A stretch of DNA of 64,000 bases from Streptomyces indicus (GCF_900100315.1 NZ_FNFF01000001.1:1054001-1118000); one strand, 5' to 3'. Shown: positions 8,118 through 17,247, counted from the first letter of the stretch. Program-made: numbers and translations. Notes: generated by a model from the sequence alone, not told the origin.

Positions 8118-8624
8118 TCAGACCTGCTGCGCGAAAGCCTCGTACGCCCGCTCGTCGAAGAGCACGAACCGCACGTCCTCCACGGCGGTCTCCGCGCCCT
8201 GCACCGTAGCGACCGCGATCCGCGCGCCGTCGTCGAGCGGCCAGCCGTAGACGCCGGTGGAGATCGCCGGGAAGGCCACGGAACGCGCGCCCAGCTCGTC
8301 GGCCACGGCGAGCGAGCGGCGGTAACAGGAGGCCAGCAGCTCCGAGCGGTCCTCGCCCGCGCTCCACACCGGACCGACCGTGTGGATCACCCAGCGCGCG
8401 TCGAGCCGGCCCGCGGTGGTCGCGACGGCGTCCCCGGTCGCGAGTCCCTTGCCGTAGTGCGAAGCCCGCAGTTTGCGGCAGGCCTCCAGGATCTCCGGGC
8501 CGCCCTTGCGGTGGATCGCGCCGTCCACTCCCCCGCCGCCGAGCAGCGAGGAGTTGGCGGCGTTGACGATCGCGTCGGCGGTCTGCGCCGTGATGTCCCC
8601 CTGAACGAGGGTGAGCGTGGGCAC
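8118..8624 (-). CDS. Macrodomain protein, probable O-acetyl-ADP-ribose deacetylase
   Basis: The 168-residue protein starts at a GTG four bases after AGGAGG. It is one macrodomain: [20 protein letters not shown], then [14 protein letters not shown] and [16 protein letters not shown]. These loops bind ADP-ribose; the Asn-Ala-Ala-Asn and GGGVD loops are those of the YmdB/MacroD class, which hydrolyses O-acetyl-ADP-ribose and ADP-ribosyl-acidic residues. The cytoplasmic protein ends in a short helical tail. Its ribosome site overlaps the stop of the upstream FAD oxidoreductase gene (stop at 8633-8635), so the two genes are probably co-translated. Confidence 0.92.
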   Translation of the reverse strand: MPTLTLVQGDITAQTADAIVNAANSSLLGGGGVDGAIHRKGGPEILEACRKLRASHYGKGLATGDAVATTAGRLDARWVIHTVGPVWSAGEDRSELLASCYRRSLAVADELGARSVAFPAISTGVYGWPLDDGARIAVATVQGAETAVEDVRFVLFDERAYEAFAQQV

Positions 8625-8632
8625 GGCGCCTC

Positions 8633-10057
8633 CTAGCGCTGCTGCCGGAGGCGGCGCCAGACCGCCTTCGCCGCGTTGTGGCCCGACATGCCGTGCACGC
8701 CCGGGCCCGGCGGCGTGGCCGAGGAGCAGAGGAACACGGCCGGGTGGGAGGTGGTGTACGGGGACGCGGAGAGCTTCGGGCGCAGCAGGAGCTGAAGACC
8801 CGAGGCGGCTCCGCAGGCGATGTCGCCGCCGACGTAGTTGGCGTTGCGCGCGGCGAGTTCGGGCGGTCCTGCCGTGGCGCGGGCGAGGACGAGGTCCCTG
8901 AACCCCGGGGCGAAGCGCTCCACTTGGCGCTCGATGGCCTCGGTGAGGTCGCCGGTCCAGCCGTTCGGCACATGCCCGTACGCCCAGAAGACGTGCTTGC
9001 CCTCCGGGGCGCGCGAGGGGTCCGCGAGGGTGGGCTGCACCGTGATCAGGAACGGGTTCTCGGGCGCCAGGTCCGTGCGGGCGGCGGCATGCAGGGCGGC
9101 GGCGATGTCCCGGCTGCCCGGGCCCACCTGCACGGTGCCCGCCCGGCGCGGCGCCTCGGCGGTCCACGGGACCGGCCCGTCCAGGGCGTAGTCGACCTTG
9201 AACACACTCGCGCCGTAGCGGTAGTTCGCGTACGCGCTTCCCAGGCCCGCGATCCGGGCGAGCGCAGTCGGCGAAGTGTCGAAGACGTACGCGCGCGCGG
9301 GCGGCAGGTCGTCCAGGCGCTTGACCTCGTAGTCCGTGTGCACGGCGCCGCCGAGGTCCTTCAGATACGCGGCCAGGGCGTCCGAGATGGACTGCGAGCC
9401 GCCGCGGGCCACGGGCCAGCCGTGCGCGTGCGCGGCCAGCGCGAAGACCAGGCCCACCGCGCTGGTGGCGAAGCCGCCGAGCGGGGCGATGACGTGGGCG
9501 ACGAGGCCGGCGAAGAGGGCCTTGGCGCGGTCGTCGTGGAAGCGGCGGTTCATCAGCCAGGTGGACGGCGGCAGGCCTGCGAGCCCGAAGCGCGCGAGAC
9601 CCACCGGGTCGCGCGGCAGGGAGCTCAGCGGCAGCGACATGAAGTCGCGGAACAGGGTGTCCGTGTGCGCCAGGAACGGGGTGACGAGCCGCCGGTACGC
9701 GCCCGCGTCACGCGGCCCGAAGGAGGAGGCCGTCTCCGCGACGGAACGGGAAAGGACCGCGGCCGTGCCGTCGTCGAAGGGGTGCGCCATCGGGAGCGGG
9801 GCGTGCCGCCACTCAAGGCCGTAGCGCCCCAGCGGCATCGCGTTGAACGCCGGGGACGAGATGCCGAGCGGGTGGGCGGCCGAGCACGGGTCGTGGCGGA
9901 AGCCGGGGAGGGTGAGCTCCTCGGTGCGGGCGCCGCCGCCGATGGTGTCCTTGGCCTCGAACACGGCCACGGAGTGGCCTCGGCGGGCCAGCTCGGCCGC
10001 GGCGGTCAGCCCGTTCGGACCTGCGCCCACGACTACGGCGTCGAGCATCGACGGCAC
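8633..10057 (-). CDS. FAD-dependent oxidoreductase, phytoene-desaturase-like
   Basis: The 474-residue protein begins at a GTG six bases after GAGGAG; an ATG three codons in is a weaker alternative. The N terminus is a Rossmann FAD fold ([20 protein letters not shown], then [17 protein letters not shown]), and the C terminus has [20 protein letters not shown], the second FAD-contact region of the phytoene dehydrogenase/amine oxidase superfamily. Close relatives act on unknown hydrophobic substrates, and no carotenoid genes lie beside it, so I do not call it CrtI. It precedes the macrodomain gene with a one-ribosome-site gap. Confidence 0.87.
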   Translation of the reverse strand: MPSMLDAVVVGAGPNGLTAAAELARRGHSVAVFEAKDTIGGGARTEELTLPGFRHDPCSAAHPLGISSPAFNAMPLGRYGLEWRHAPLPMAHPFDDGTAAVLSRSVAETASSFGPRDAGAYRRLVTPFLAHTDTLFRDFMSLPLSSLPRDPVGLARFGLAGLPPSTWLMNRRFHDDRAKALFAGLVAHVIAPLGGFATSAVGLVFALAAHAHGWPVARGGSQSISDALAAYLKDLGGAVHTDYEVKRLDDLPPARAYVFDTSPTALARIAGLGSAYANYRYGASVFKVDYALDGPVPWTAEAPRRAGTVQVGPGSRDIAAALHAAARTDLAPENPFLITVQPTLADPSRAPEGKHVFWAYGHVPNGWTGDLTEAIERQVERFAPGFRDLVLARATAGPPELAARNANYVGGDIACGAASGLQLLLRPKLSASPYTTSHPAVFLCSSATPPGPGVHGMSGHNAAKAVWRRLRQQR

Positions 10058-10157
10058 CTTGGACTCCTCTGTCGGCCGGGGCCAGTGCGTTCAGCATACG
10101 GACCCCGGTCCGCGCCCTCGCTCCGTGCCCCCACTTGCACGGAAAGCGCTCGCTCCC

Positions 10158-11021
10158 TCAGCCGGCCAGCAGCGCCACGATCCGCCGCACCGTCTCCGCG
10201 TCCCGCGCCGCCGTGAACGGCAGGGCATTGCCTCCCCCGATACGGAACGGCTCGCCCGCCACCGTCAGGTGGCCGCCGCCCGTCTCCGTGACGAGGAGCA
10301 GACCCGCCGCGTGGTCCCAGCTGTTCTCCCAGCTGAACGCCACCGCGTCCAACTCACCCTTGGCGATGGCCAGATACTCCAGGCCCGCCGAGCCGCACGG
10401 GCGCGGGGCCACGCCTTCGGTGCGCAGGCCGAGCAGGGCGCGCTTCTGGTCCGGGGTGGTGAAGTCCGGGTGCGAGGTGGCCACTTGGAGCTCGCAGTCC
10501 GCGGCGGCGGGCCGGCGGACCAGCGGCTGCCCGTTGAGCTGCACGCCGCGGCCGCGCACGGCCACCGCCATCTCGTCGCGCGCGGGCGCGTACGTCCACG
10601 AGGCGAGCACCTCGCCGCGGCGGGCGAGGGCCACGAGGGTGCAGAAGCCGGGGTCGCCGTGGACGAACTGGCGGGTGCCGTCCACGGGGTCCACGATCCA
10701 CACCGGGGCGTCGCCGTGCAGCGCCTCCAGGATCGAGGGGTCGGCGTGCACCGCCTCCTCGCCGACCACGACCGAGCCGGGCAGCAGGGCGGTCAGGGAC
10801 CGGGTGAGGTGCTGCTCGGCGAGGCGGTCGGCGACCGTCACCAGGTCGTGCGGCCCGTTCTTCTGGACCACCTCGTGCGCGGCCAGCTGGCGGAAGCGCG
10901 GTGTGATCTCCTCGGCGGCGGCCTTGCGCACAGCGGCCTCCACCTCGTGGAGGCGGGTGTCGAGGAGGTCGGTGAGCCGGATGTCGAGAAGGTCTTCGTT
11001 GCCTGTCTTGTCGTCGATCAT
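10158..11021 (-). CDS. Inositol monophosphatase family protein
   Basis: The 287-residue protein has the two metal-site signatures of the family: WIVDPVDGTRQFVHG and the C-terminal SWENSWDHAAGLLLVTETGG, plus VTVADRLAEQHL upstream. These place it with inositol-phosphate, 3'-phosphoadenosine-5'-phosphate and fructose-1,6-bisphosphate phosphatases that need Mg2+ and are inhibited by Li+. The usual second-motif WD dipeptide is present (SWDHAAG). The start is the ATG of MIDDKTGNED, with a weak GGGATGG upstream. It lies between the FAD oxidoreductase and gamma-glutamyltransferase genes on the same strand. The substrate cannot be read from sequence. Confidence 0.9.
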   Translation of the reverse strand: MIDDKTGNEDLLDIRLTDLLDTRLHEVEAAVRKAAAEEITPRFRQLAAHEVVQKNGPHDLVTVADRLAEQHLTRSLTALLPGSVVVGEEAVHADPSILEALHGDAPVWIVDPVDGTRQFVHGDPGFCTLVALARRGEVLASWTYAPARDEMAVAVRGRGVQLNGQPLVRRPAAADCELQVATSHPDFTTPDQKRALLGLRTEGVAPRPCGSAGLEYLAIAKGELDAVAFSWENSWDHAAGLLLVTETGGGHLTVAGEPFRIGGGNALPFTAARDAETVRRIVALLAG

Positions 11022-11100
11022 GTGTCCATCCCACCACGGAGCACTGACAGCCCCCACCCGGAGGGTGGACCCCGGGTGGAATCCACGTGAACCCTGGGCT

Positions 11101-11127
11101 CGGCCCCCGCACGGACCGCCGGGGCCG
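11101..11127 (-). terminator. Hairpin downstream of the gamma-glutamyltransferase gene
   Basis: CGGCCCC at 11101-11107 pairs with GGGGCCG at 11121-11127 around a 13-base loop, 34 bp past the stop. A smaller hairpin (CCACCC/GGGTGG, 11054-11068) follows. There is no U-run, which is usual for actinomycete terminators. Confidence 0.45.
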
Positions 11128-11160
11128 GACCCGCCCGCCGGGCCCGGCCCGGTGCGAAGC

Positions 11161-12957
11161 TCAGCGCCCCACCGCGTACCCCTGCATCCCCCGCGGATTC
11201 GCGCCCGCCGACAGCACCCCGGTCTCGGGATCACGGGCCACCGCGCTCAGTCGGCCCTCCGACCAGGGCGCTCCCACCGTGACCTGGTGCCCGCGCCGCC
11301 GCAGGTCCTCGATCACGGGCTCACCGAGGCGGGACTCGACCGTGAGCTGGCCGGGCAGCATGCCGCGCGGGTAGAAGGAGGACGGCACGTGGTCGGTGTG
11401 CCAGTTCGGGGCGTCGATCGCCCCTTGCAGGTCGAGCCCGCCGCGGACCGCGTCCGCGCCCGCCACGTGCAGGAAGAAGGGCAGCTGCCACTGGTCCTGC
11501 TGGTCGCCGCCCGGGGTGCCGAAGGCCATCACGGGGACGCCGCCGCGCAGCGCGAGCGAGGGCGTGAGGGTGGTGCGGGGCCGGCGTCCGGGCGTGAGGG
11601 AGTTCGGCAGGTCCGGTTCCAGCCAGGCCATCTGCAACCGGGTGCCGAGCGGGAAGCCGAGTTCGGGCACGACGGGGTTGGACTGGAGCCAGCCGCCGCT
11701 CGGGGTGGCGGCGACCATGTTGCCCCAGCGGTCGACCACGTCGATGTGGCAGGTGTCGCCCCGGGTCTCTCCGTACTCGCTCACGGTCGGTTCGCCGGCG
11801 CCGGAGGCGAGGCCGAGGGCGTCGAAGGCCGTGCGGCCCTCCACGTCCTGCGCGGGGGCGGCGAGCCGGGGTATCCGGCCGAGCGGCGCACCGGGCCGCA
11901 GTTCGAGCGAGGCCTTCGCACCGATCAGCGCACGGCGCTCCGCGTTGTACGCCTCCGAGAGCAGCGCGTCGAGCGGCACGTCGGACCCGGCGTCCCCGTA
12001 CCAGGCCTCACGGTCGGCCATGGCCAGCTTGCAGCCCTCGACGAGCAGATGGACGTAGTCGGCGGTGCCACGCGCGGGCAGTTCGCCGGGCAGCAGCGCC
12101 AACTGCTGGAGCAGTGCGGGTCCTTGGCTCCAGGGGCCGGCCTTGCAGAGGGTCCAGCCGTTCCAGTCGTACGTGGCCGGCGCCTCGTATCCGGCACGGA
12201 AAGCGGCGAGGTCCTCGCCAGTAAGCGTGCCGGTGTGCCGCTCGCCGCTGGTGTCGAGGGTGGGCCGCGCGCTCTGGCGGACCAGCGCCTCGCCGATGAA
12301 GCCCTCGCGCCAGATGCGGCGCGCGGCGTCGATCCGGGCCTCGCGCGTGGGCCCGGCGGCCTCGGCGAGCAGGCGGCGCCAGGTGGCGGCGAGCGGGCGG
12401 TTCACCAGCAGCCGGCCCGGGCGCACCACCGGCAGGTACACCTCGGCCGATGAGGTCCATTCGGTCGCGAAGAGTTCGCCGACGGTGGTGATGGTCTCGC
12501 GGATCTTCTCGACGGGCGGGTGCCCTGAATCGGCGTATCCGATCGCGTACTTGAGGACCTCGTCGAGGGATTTGGTGCCGTGGTCGCGCAGCAGCACCAT
12601 CCATGCGTCGAACGCGCCGGGCACGGCGGCGGCGAGCGGTCCCGTGCCGGGCACGAGGTCGAGGCCGAGCCCGCGGTAGTGCGCCACGCTCGCGCCTGCG
12701 GGCGCGGGCCCCTGCCCGCACAGCACCCGCACCTCGCCGCCGGCGGGCGCGAGGAGGATCGGCACCTCGCCGGCCGGACCGTTGAGGTGCGGCTCCACGA
12801 CGTGCAGCACGAATCCGGCGGCGACCGCCGCGTCGAAGGCGTTCCCCCCGTCCTCGAGTACGGCCATCGCGCTCTGCGAGGCGAGCCAGTGCGTCGAGGA
12901 CGCCATGCCGAACGTGCCCTGGAGGGTGGGTCGTGTGGTGAACTGATGATCGGCCAT
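11161..12957 (-). CDS. Gamma-glutamyltransferase family protein
   Basis: The 598-residue protein spans both subunits of an N-terminal-nucleophile hydrolase. The N-terminal half has MAVLEDGGNAFDAAVAAGF and the self-cleavage site reads RGDTCHIDVVDRWGN. Cleavage before this Thr would free the catalytic nucleophile; the second Thr of the usual TTH is Cys here. The C-terminal half has FGTPGGDQQDQW, the substrate loop. There is no signal peptide, so it is probably cytoplasmic, unlike the periplasmic E. coli enzyme. Such homologues hydrolyse gamma-glutamyl amides, and some act on cephalosporin side chains. Its upstream region carries a duplicated TTGACA element. Confidence 0.92.
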   Translation of the reverse strand: MADHQFTTRPTLQGTFGMASSTHWLASQSAMAVLEDGGNAFDAAVAAGFVLHVVEPHLNGPAGEVPILLAPAGGEVRVLCGQGPAPAGASVAHYRGLGLDLVPGTGPLAAAVPGAFDAWMVLLRDHGTKSLDEVLKYAIGYADSGHPPVEKIRETITTVGELFATEWTSSAEVYLPVVRPGRLLVNRPLAATWRRLLAEAAGPTREARIDAARRIWREGFIGEALVRQSARPTLDTSGERHTGTLTGEDLAAFRAGYEAPATYDWNGWTLCKAGPWSQGPALLQQLALLPGELPARGTADYVHLLVEGCKLAMADREAWYGDAGSDVPLDALLSEAYNAERRALIGAKASLELRPGAPLGRIPRLAAPAQDVEGRTAFDALGLASGAGEPTVSEYGETRGDTCHIDVVDRWGNMVAATPSGGWLQSNPVVPELGFPLGTRLQMAWLEPDLPNSLTPGRRPRTTLTPSLALRGGVPVMAFGTPGGDQQDQWQLPFFLHVAGADAVRGGLDLQGAIDAPNWHTDHVPSSFYPRGMLPGQLTVESRLGEPVIEDLRRRGHQVTVGAPWSEGRLSAVARDPETGVLSAGANPRGMQGYAVGR

Positions 12958-12969
12958 GCCCGCAGGCTA

Positions 12970-13018
12970 ACGCCAGGGTCTGTCAACAGGCCTGACGCCG
13001 GGGTCTGTCAACAGGCCT
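12970..13018 (-). promoter_or_regulatory. 25-bp tandem repeat carrying two TTGACA elements
   Basis: Copies at 12970-12993 and 12995-13018 differ at one base. On the minus strand each contains TTGACA, the ideal -35 hexamer, and the second is followed by TAGCCT close to the gamma-glutamyltransferase start. The spacer to TAGCCT is only about 11 bases, so the repeats may be operator or activator sites rather than simple -35 boxes. The divergent phosphotransferase gene starts 15 bp away. Confidence 0.5.
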
Positions 13019-13032
13019 TACGCTCGGGCCTC

Positions 13033-13848
13033 ATGACCGGATCACCGCCCCCGACCCACGTGCTGGCCGCGTTCGCCGCCGGGGCCGCGCCCGTTCCGCT
13101 GCCCGGAGGTCAGGGCACCACATGGCGTGCCGGTGAGGTCGTCCTGAAGCCGACCGGGATGCCCGAGGAGGCGGCCTGGCGCGCGGAGGTCGTGGCCGCG
13201 CTGCCCGAGTCCCCGGAGTTCCGGGTGGCCCGTCCGGTGCGTGCCGCCGACGGCCGGTGGACTGCGGACGGCTGGGAGGCCTGGCGGCTCGTGGCGGGCC
13301 GGCCCGATCCGCACCGTACGGCCGATGTCGTCCGCACCGGAGCCGCCTTCCACGCGGCGGTCGCCGAACTCGCCCTCGGGCGGCCGGAGTTCCTGGACGA
13401 GCGGGACGACGCCTGGACGCGGGCCGACCGGATGTCGTGGGATCTTTCCCAGGACGGCCGACCGGCCGACGGCGAAGGAGGGTTCGGGATGCTCGCGCCG
13501 CTGCTCGCCGCGCGGGAGCCGATCTCCCCGCGCGACGAGCAGCCCGTGCACGGCGATCTCCTCGGCAATGTCCTGTTCGCGGACGGACTGCCGCCCGCCG
13601 TGATCGACTGGCCGGTGTACTGGCGGCCGCCGGCCTGGGCCTCGGCGGTCGCCGTCGTGGACTCCCTGCTCTGGTACGAGGGTGACGAGAAGGACCCGGG
13701 CCTGCTCGCGCCGTGGACCGACGACCCGTACCGGCATCAACTCCTGCTGCGCGCGCTGGTCTACCGCATCGCGACGACACAGGAGCTGGGCCGGGCGCCC
13801 GAACCCACGTACGCGCGCACGGCGAAGCTGGTGCTCGGCGGCGCGTAG
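13033..13848 (+). CDS. Aminoglycoside-phosphotransferase-like kinase
   Basis: The 271-residue protein has the APH/choline-kinase fold. GEVVLKPTGMPEEAAW holds the ATP-binding Lys, and the catalytic loop is VHGDLLGNVLFADGLPPAVID, with HGD...N and the metal-binding Asp in VIDW. The start ATG is at 13033 with little leader, only 75 bp from the divergent gene, so it may be nearly leaderless. Streptomyces have many such kinases; antibiotic resistance is possible but cannot be inferred, since small-molecule or sugar kinases share the fold. Confidence 0.85.
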   Translation: MTGSPPPTHVLAAFAAGAAPVPLPGGQGTTWRAGEVVLKPTGMPEEAAWRAEVVAALPESPEFRVARPVRAADGRWTADGWEAWRLVAGRPDPHRTADVVRTGAAFHAAVAELALGRPEFLDERDDAWTRADRMSWDLSQDGRPADGEGGFGMLAPLLAAREPISPRDEQPVHGDLLGNVLFADGLPPAVIDWPVYWRPPAWASAVAVVDSLLWYEGDEKDPGLLAPWTDDPYRHQLLLRALVYRIATTQELGRAPEPTYARTAKLVLGGA

Positions 13849-13878
13849 GGCGGCCGGACACTGGGCGCTCGGCCGCCC
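13848..13878. terminator. Bidirectional hairpin between convergent genes
   Basis: GGGCGGCCG at 13848-13856 pairs with CGGCCGCCC at 13870-13878 around a 13-base loop. It starts at the stop codon of the kinase gene and ends 10 bp before the stop of the convergent M15 peptidase. Confidence 0.65.
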
Positions 13879-13887
13879 TCCTCCGTA

Positions 13888-14610
13888 CTAGCGCCCGTTC
13901 CGCGAGAAGTGCTGGTAGTCCGGGTTCGACCAGCGGCCGCCCCACTGCCAGCCGACCGCGCGGAACGCCCGCGTGAGCGCGTCGCCCTCGCGGATCACGC
14001 CCTTGGCCCTGTGCGTGCGGTCGAGGTGGCGCGCCCCGGCCGGCGGATGGACCCGGCCCGTGCGGTCGACGTACGGGTTCTCCACCGTGTTGATGTCGAT
14101 CGCGTCCCCGTACGCGTGCTGCGAGAGCCGGCCCGGATTGCCCACCACCTGGCGGCAGTTGAAGGCCGAGGTGTTGTCGTCGGCCATCGAGGCGTGGTCG
14201 CTGCCGTTGTACGCGGAGACGGGCCGCATCTTGCGGATCGGGAACTTCGCGGCGAACGCCTTCCCGAACACGTAAAGCACCTCCTTGGCGACCCGCTCGT
14301 GCACCACCATCGCGCCGGTGTGCACCTTGCCGTCGAAGCCCCAGTGGCTCATCCGCAGCAGGCGGAGGCGGTGCGGCGGCACGGGGCAGCCCGGCCGGTA
14401 GGTGCGGCCGAGCGCGGCCCGCGTGACGGGCAGGGTGCGGTGCCGGAATACGGGGCGCTCCGGCGCTGCTGCCTGGAGGGCGGCCTGCGACGGCGCGGAC
14501 CGCACGGGTGAGGGGGAGGGAGTCGGAGGAGGCGCGGCCGCCGCGGGGCTCGCGCCGGCCGTGAGCAGCAGGGCACCGGCCGCGGCAGCGACCCGAAGTA
14601 CGATTTCCAC
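13888..14610 (-). CDS. Secreted M15-family D-Ala-D-Ala-type metallopeptidase
   Basis: The 240-residue protein begins with a signal peptide (hydrophobic AAAAGALLLTAGASPAAAA), then a Pro/Ser-rich linker and a peptidase M15_4 domain. Zinc ligands and the catalytic region are visible in SDHASMADDNTSAFNCR, SQHAYGDAIDINTVENPY and the terminal YQHFSRNGR. Such enzymes cleave peptidoglycan cross-links or stem peptides outside the membrane. I chose the GTG at 14610 because it gives the signal peptide directly; the larger frame upstream is the shadow of the divergent lipoate ligase. Confidence 0.88.
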   Translation of the reverse strand: MEIVLRVAAAAGALLLTAGASPAAAAPPPTPSPSPVRSAPSQAALQAAAPERPVFRHRTLPVTRAALGRTYRPGCPVPPHRLRLLRMSHWGFDGKVHTGAMVVHERVAKEVLYVFGKAFAAKFPIRKMRPVSAYNGSDHASMADDNTSAFNCRQVVGNPGRLSQHAYGDAIDINTVENPYVDRTGRVHPPAGARHLDRTHRAKGVIREGDALTRAFRAVGWQWGGRWSNPDYQHFSRNGR

Positions 14611-14670
14611 CGAATCACCATAAAGAGGGCGACCGGGGTGGGCTCGGTCGACAAGCCGGGAGGCAGCACA

Positions 14671-15732
14671 GTGCACGGCGAGTACAAGGTTCCCGGCGGC
14701 AAGCTCGTGACCGTCGATCTGGACGTGGACGAGAGAGCGGGCGTGCTGCGGCACGTGCGGGTGGCCGGGGACTTCTTCCTGGAGCCCGACGACGCCTTCG
14801 AGGTGCTGAGCCGGGCGCTGGACGGCACGCCCGCCGACACCGACGCGGCGGGCCTCGCGGCCCGGATCGACGCCGCGCTGCCGCCCGGCACGGTCCTGTA
14901 CGGGCTGACAACGGAGGGCGTGGGCATCGCGGTGCGCCGCGCGCTCGCGCACGCCACCGACTGGACCGACTACGACTGGCAGCTGATCCACGAGGGTCCG
15001 CAGCCGCCCGCCCTGCACATGGCCCTCGACGAGGTGCTGACCACCGAGGTCGCCGAGGGGCGGCGGCCGCCGACCCTGCGGATCTGGGAGTGGGGCGCAC
15101 CGGCGGTGGTGATCGGCAGTTTCCAGTCGCTGCGCAATGAGGTGGACCCGGAAGGTGCCGAGCGGCACGGGATCGAGGTCGTCCGGCGGATCAGCGGCGG
15201 CGGCGCGATGTTCTGCGAGCCGGGCAACACCATCACGTACTCGCTGTCGGTGCCCGACGCCCTGGTGCAGGGCCTGTCCTTCGCGGACAGCTACGCGTAC
15301 CTCGACGACTGGGTGCTCGGCGCGCTCGGCGACATGGGGATCAAGGCCTGGTACCAGCCGCTGAACGACATCGCGACCGAGGCCGGGAAGATCGCGGGCG
15401 CCGCGCAGAAGCGGGTCGCGGCCGGCGGGGGCGCCGTGCTGCACCACGTGACGATGGCGTACGACATCGACGCGGACAAGATGCTCGAGGTGCTGCGGAT
15501 CGGCCGCGAGAAGCTCTCCGACAAGGGCACCAAGAGCGCGAAGAAGCGGGTGGACCCGCTGCGGCGGCAGACCGGTCTGCCGCGGGCGGCGGTCATCGAG
15601 CGGATGGTGGAGTCCTTCCGCACGCGCTACGGACTCACGGCGGGGAAGGTCACGGACGAGGAGCTGGCGCGGGCCGAGGAGCTCGCGCGCACCAAGTTCG
15701 GCTCGCCGGAGTGGACGGCCCGCGTTCCGTAG
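14671..15732 (+). CDS. Lipoate-protein ligase A family protein
   Basis: The 353-residue protein starts at the GTG preceded by GGGAGG; an in-frame GTG at 14638 is possible. Residues about 1-95 resemble the accessory domain that usually follows LplA (GEYKVPGGKLVTVDLDV). Residues about 105-300 form the ligase domain: ALHMALDEVL, VVRRISGGGAMFCEPGNTIT and a putative catalytic Lys in EAGKIAGAAQKR. It would activate lipoate or octanoate as AMP and load it on 2-oxoacid dehydrogenase subunits. The accessory-first order differs from E. coli LplA. It diverges from the M15 peptidase. Confidence 0.85.
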   Translation: MHGEYKVPGGKLVTVDLDVDERAGVLRHVRVAGDFFLEPDDAFEVLSRALDGTPADTDAAGLAARIDAALPPGTVLYGLTTEGVGIAVRRALAHATDWTDYDWQLIHEGPQPPALHMALDEVLTTEVAEGRRPPTLRIWEWGAPAVVIGSFQSLRNEVDPEGAERHGIEVVRRISGGGAMFCEPGNTITYSLSVPDALVQGLSFADSYAYLDDWVLGALGDMGIKAWYQPLNDIATEAGKIAGAAQKRVAAGGGAVLHHVTMAYDIDADKMLEVLRIGREKLSDKGTKSAKKRVDPLRRQTGLPRAAVIERMVESFRTRYGLTAGKVTDEELARAEELARTKFGSPEWTARVP

Positions 15733-15744
15733 GCGCGAGGCCGG

Positions 15745-15816
15745 GACGGCTCGTTCGGGCGTGCCGGCTCATTCGGGTTTGCCGGCTCGTTTGCCCGCGC
15801 CGACTCATTCGGGCGT
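15745..15816. repeat. Four 18-bp tandem units spanning a stop codon
   Basis: Units start at 15745, 15763, 15781 and 15799 and follow gccggctcattcgggcgt with two to five changes each. The fourth contains the TGA (minus strand) of the DUF4232 lipoprotein gene; the other three lie beyond it. Confidence 0.85.
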
Positions 15817-16479
15817 GCCGTCGGCGGCGGTCTTCTCCCAGGCGGAGACGCCGATGCGGGCCGCGCTGCCGATGTCGATGGGGCCGCCGTCGCCCGGCTT
15901 CACCGCGTGGCCGGCCCGTCCGGGTGCCGGTGCCACGTCGAAGTAGGTGCCGTGCGGGGCGGGCCGCGCGGCGTCGGTGACGGTGTTCCGCCAGGCCACG
16001 GTGGCGCTGACGGACTCCCCCGGCTGCAACAGGATCGGTTTGGGCTCGGTGTTCCTGATGCCGCTGGAGATGCCGTCGGTGCCCTTGAGCACCTCGATCG
16101 CGACGGGGTCGCGCTGCTCGTCGAGGACCGTGAGGGCCGGATAGCCGTGGAACTCGTAGGCGCCCGTACCGCAGTTGGTGAGCGTGATGCTCATGGCACG
16201 TAGCCCCATCGCCGAACTCACCATGCCCGCCGACGCCTTGAACCCCTCGCCGGAGCAGGGGACCTCCATCGGCACCGACGGCGGATCGCCCGCCGGGTCG
16301 GTGGGGCCGGGCGGCGTCAACGGGTCGACGTCGACCGGCGGTTCCCCGCCCGCGGCCGGCTGGGAGGAGCGCGCCGGGTCGGCCTCGCGCTCCAGCTCGT
16401 CGGCGAGCGAACTGCACCCGGCGGCAAGGGAGGCGGCGAGCGCCAGGGCGAGTGCGGTCCGTACGGGTATGCGGGTCAC
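15805..16479 (-). CDS. DUF4232 lipoprotein
   Basis: The 224-residue protein has a lipoprotein signal with lipobox LAAGC at Cys22, then a Pro/Gly-rich linker (about 35-70) and a DUF4232 beta-sandwich domain (SITLTNCGTGAYEFHGYPAL; GISSGIRNTEPKPILLQPGE). DUF4232 proteins are surface-anchored in actinomycetes; a biochemical role is not established. The two cysteines near residues 75 and 103 may form a disulfide. It ends within an 18-bp tandem array. It is transcribed alone, towards the lipoate ligase. Confidence 0.88.
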   Translation of the reverse strand: MTRIPVRTALALALAASLAAGCSSLADELEREADPARSSQPAAGGEPPVDVDPLTPPGPTDPAGDPPSVPMEVPCSGEGFKASAGMVSSAMGLRAMSITLTNCGTGAYEFHGYPALTVLDEQRDPVAIEVLKGTDGISSGIRNTEPKPILLQPGESVSATVAWRNTVTDAARPAPHGTYFDVAPAPGRAGHAVKPGDGGPIDIGSAARIGVSAWEKTAADGTPE

Positions 16480-16531
16480 GGGCCGATCATGCCACGAGCG
16501 GCCGCCGCGCCTTCCGGGGCTTCAGGGCCTG

Positions 16532-16603
16532 GGGGCACCGGCGCTTCGGCGCTTCACGCACCGCGGGCCCGGGGCACCGGCGCTTCACGCACCGCGGGCC
16601 CGG
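16532..16603. repeat. Duplicated 3' end of the response-regulator gene
   Basis: The segment at 16571-16603, which holds the regulator's stop codon (16585-16587), recurs at 16532-16572 with an 8-base internal insertion. The second copy repeats the stop codon at 16554-16556. Confidence 0.8.
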
Positions 16604-17247
16604 ACGAGCCCGCTCTCGTACGCGAAGACCACCAGCTGGGCCCGGTCCCGCGCCCCGAGCTTCGTCATCGCCCGGCTGACATGGGTCTTCGCCGTGTACG
16701 GGCTGATCACCATGTGGGCGGCGATCTCCTCGTTGCTCAGGCCGCGCGCCGCGAGCGCGGTGACCTCACGTTCGCGCGGGGTGAGGTGTTCGAGACCGGG
16801 TGCCGTCGCGCGGTCCGGCGGGCGGGCGACGAACTCGCCGATGAGGCGACGGGTCACCGCGGGTGAGAGCAGCGCGTCCCCGGCCGCGACGACCTCGACG
16901 GCCTGGAGCAGGTCGGCGGGTTCGGTGTCCTTGAGCAGGAAGCCGCTCGCCCCGGCCCGCAGTGCCTCGAAGACGTATTCGTCCAGGCCGTAGTTGGTGA
17001 GGATCACCACCCGCACCCCGGCGAGCGCGGGGTCGGCGACGATGGCGCGGGTGGCCTCGATCCCGGTCATCACCGGCATCTGCACGTCGACGAGCGCGAT
17101 GTCCGGCACCTTGGCGCGCACGAGTGCGACGCCCTGTGCCCCGTCGGCCGCCTCGCCCACCACCTCGATCCCGTCCTCGGCATCGAGCAGCGCACGGAAG
17201 CCGGCGCGCATGAGGGCCTGGTCGTCCACGAGCACGACGCGGATCAC
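16585..17247 (-). CDS. NarL/FixJ-family response regulator
   Basis: The 220-residue regulator has a receiver domain (residues 1-120) with acidic pocket Asp8-Asp9, phospho-acceptor Asp54 (IALVDVQMPVMTG) and the conserved Lys in GFLLKDTEP. A LuxR-type helix-turn-helix follows: LTPREREVTALAARGLSNEE and TAKTHVSRAMTKLGARDR. Its ATG overlaps the stop of the upstream histidine kinase (ATGA), marking a cognate pair. The Streptomyces pairs of this type control cell-envelope or antibiotic responses; the target here is unknown. Confidence 0.93.
   Translation of the reverse strand: MIRVVLVDDQALMRAGFRALLDAEDGIEVVGEAADGAQGVALVRAKVPDIALVDVQMPVMTGIEATRAIVADPALAGVRVVILTNYGLDEYVFEALRAGASGFLLKDTEPADLLQAVEVVAAGDALLSPAVTRRLIGEFVARPPDRATAPGLEHLTPREREVTALAARGLSNEEIAAHMVISPYTAKTHVSRAMTKLGARDRAQLVVFAYESGLVRARGA

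Noticed and set aside
12580..13032. N-terminal extension of the APH-like kinase
   Set aside because: This part is the reverse shadow of gamma-glutamyltransferase; the kinase homology begins after the ATG at 13033.
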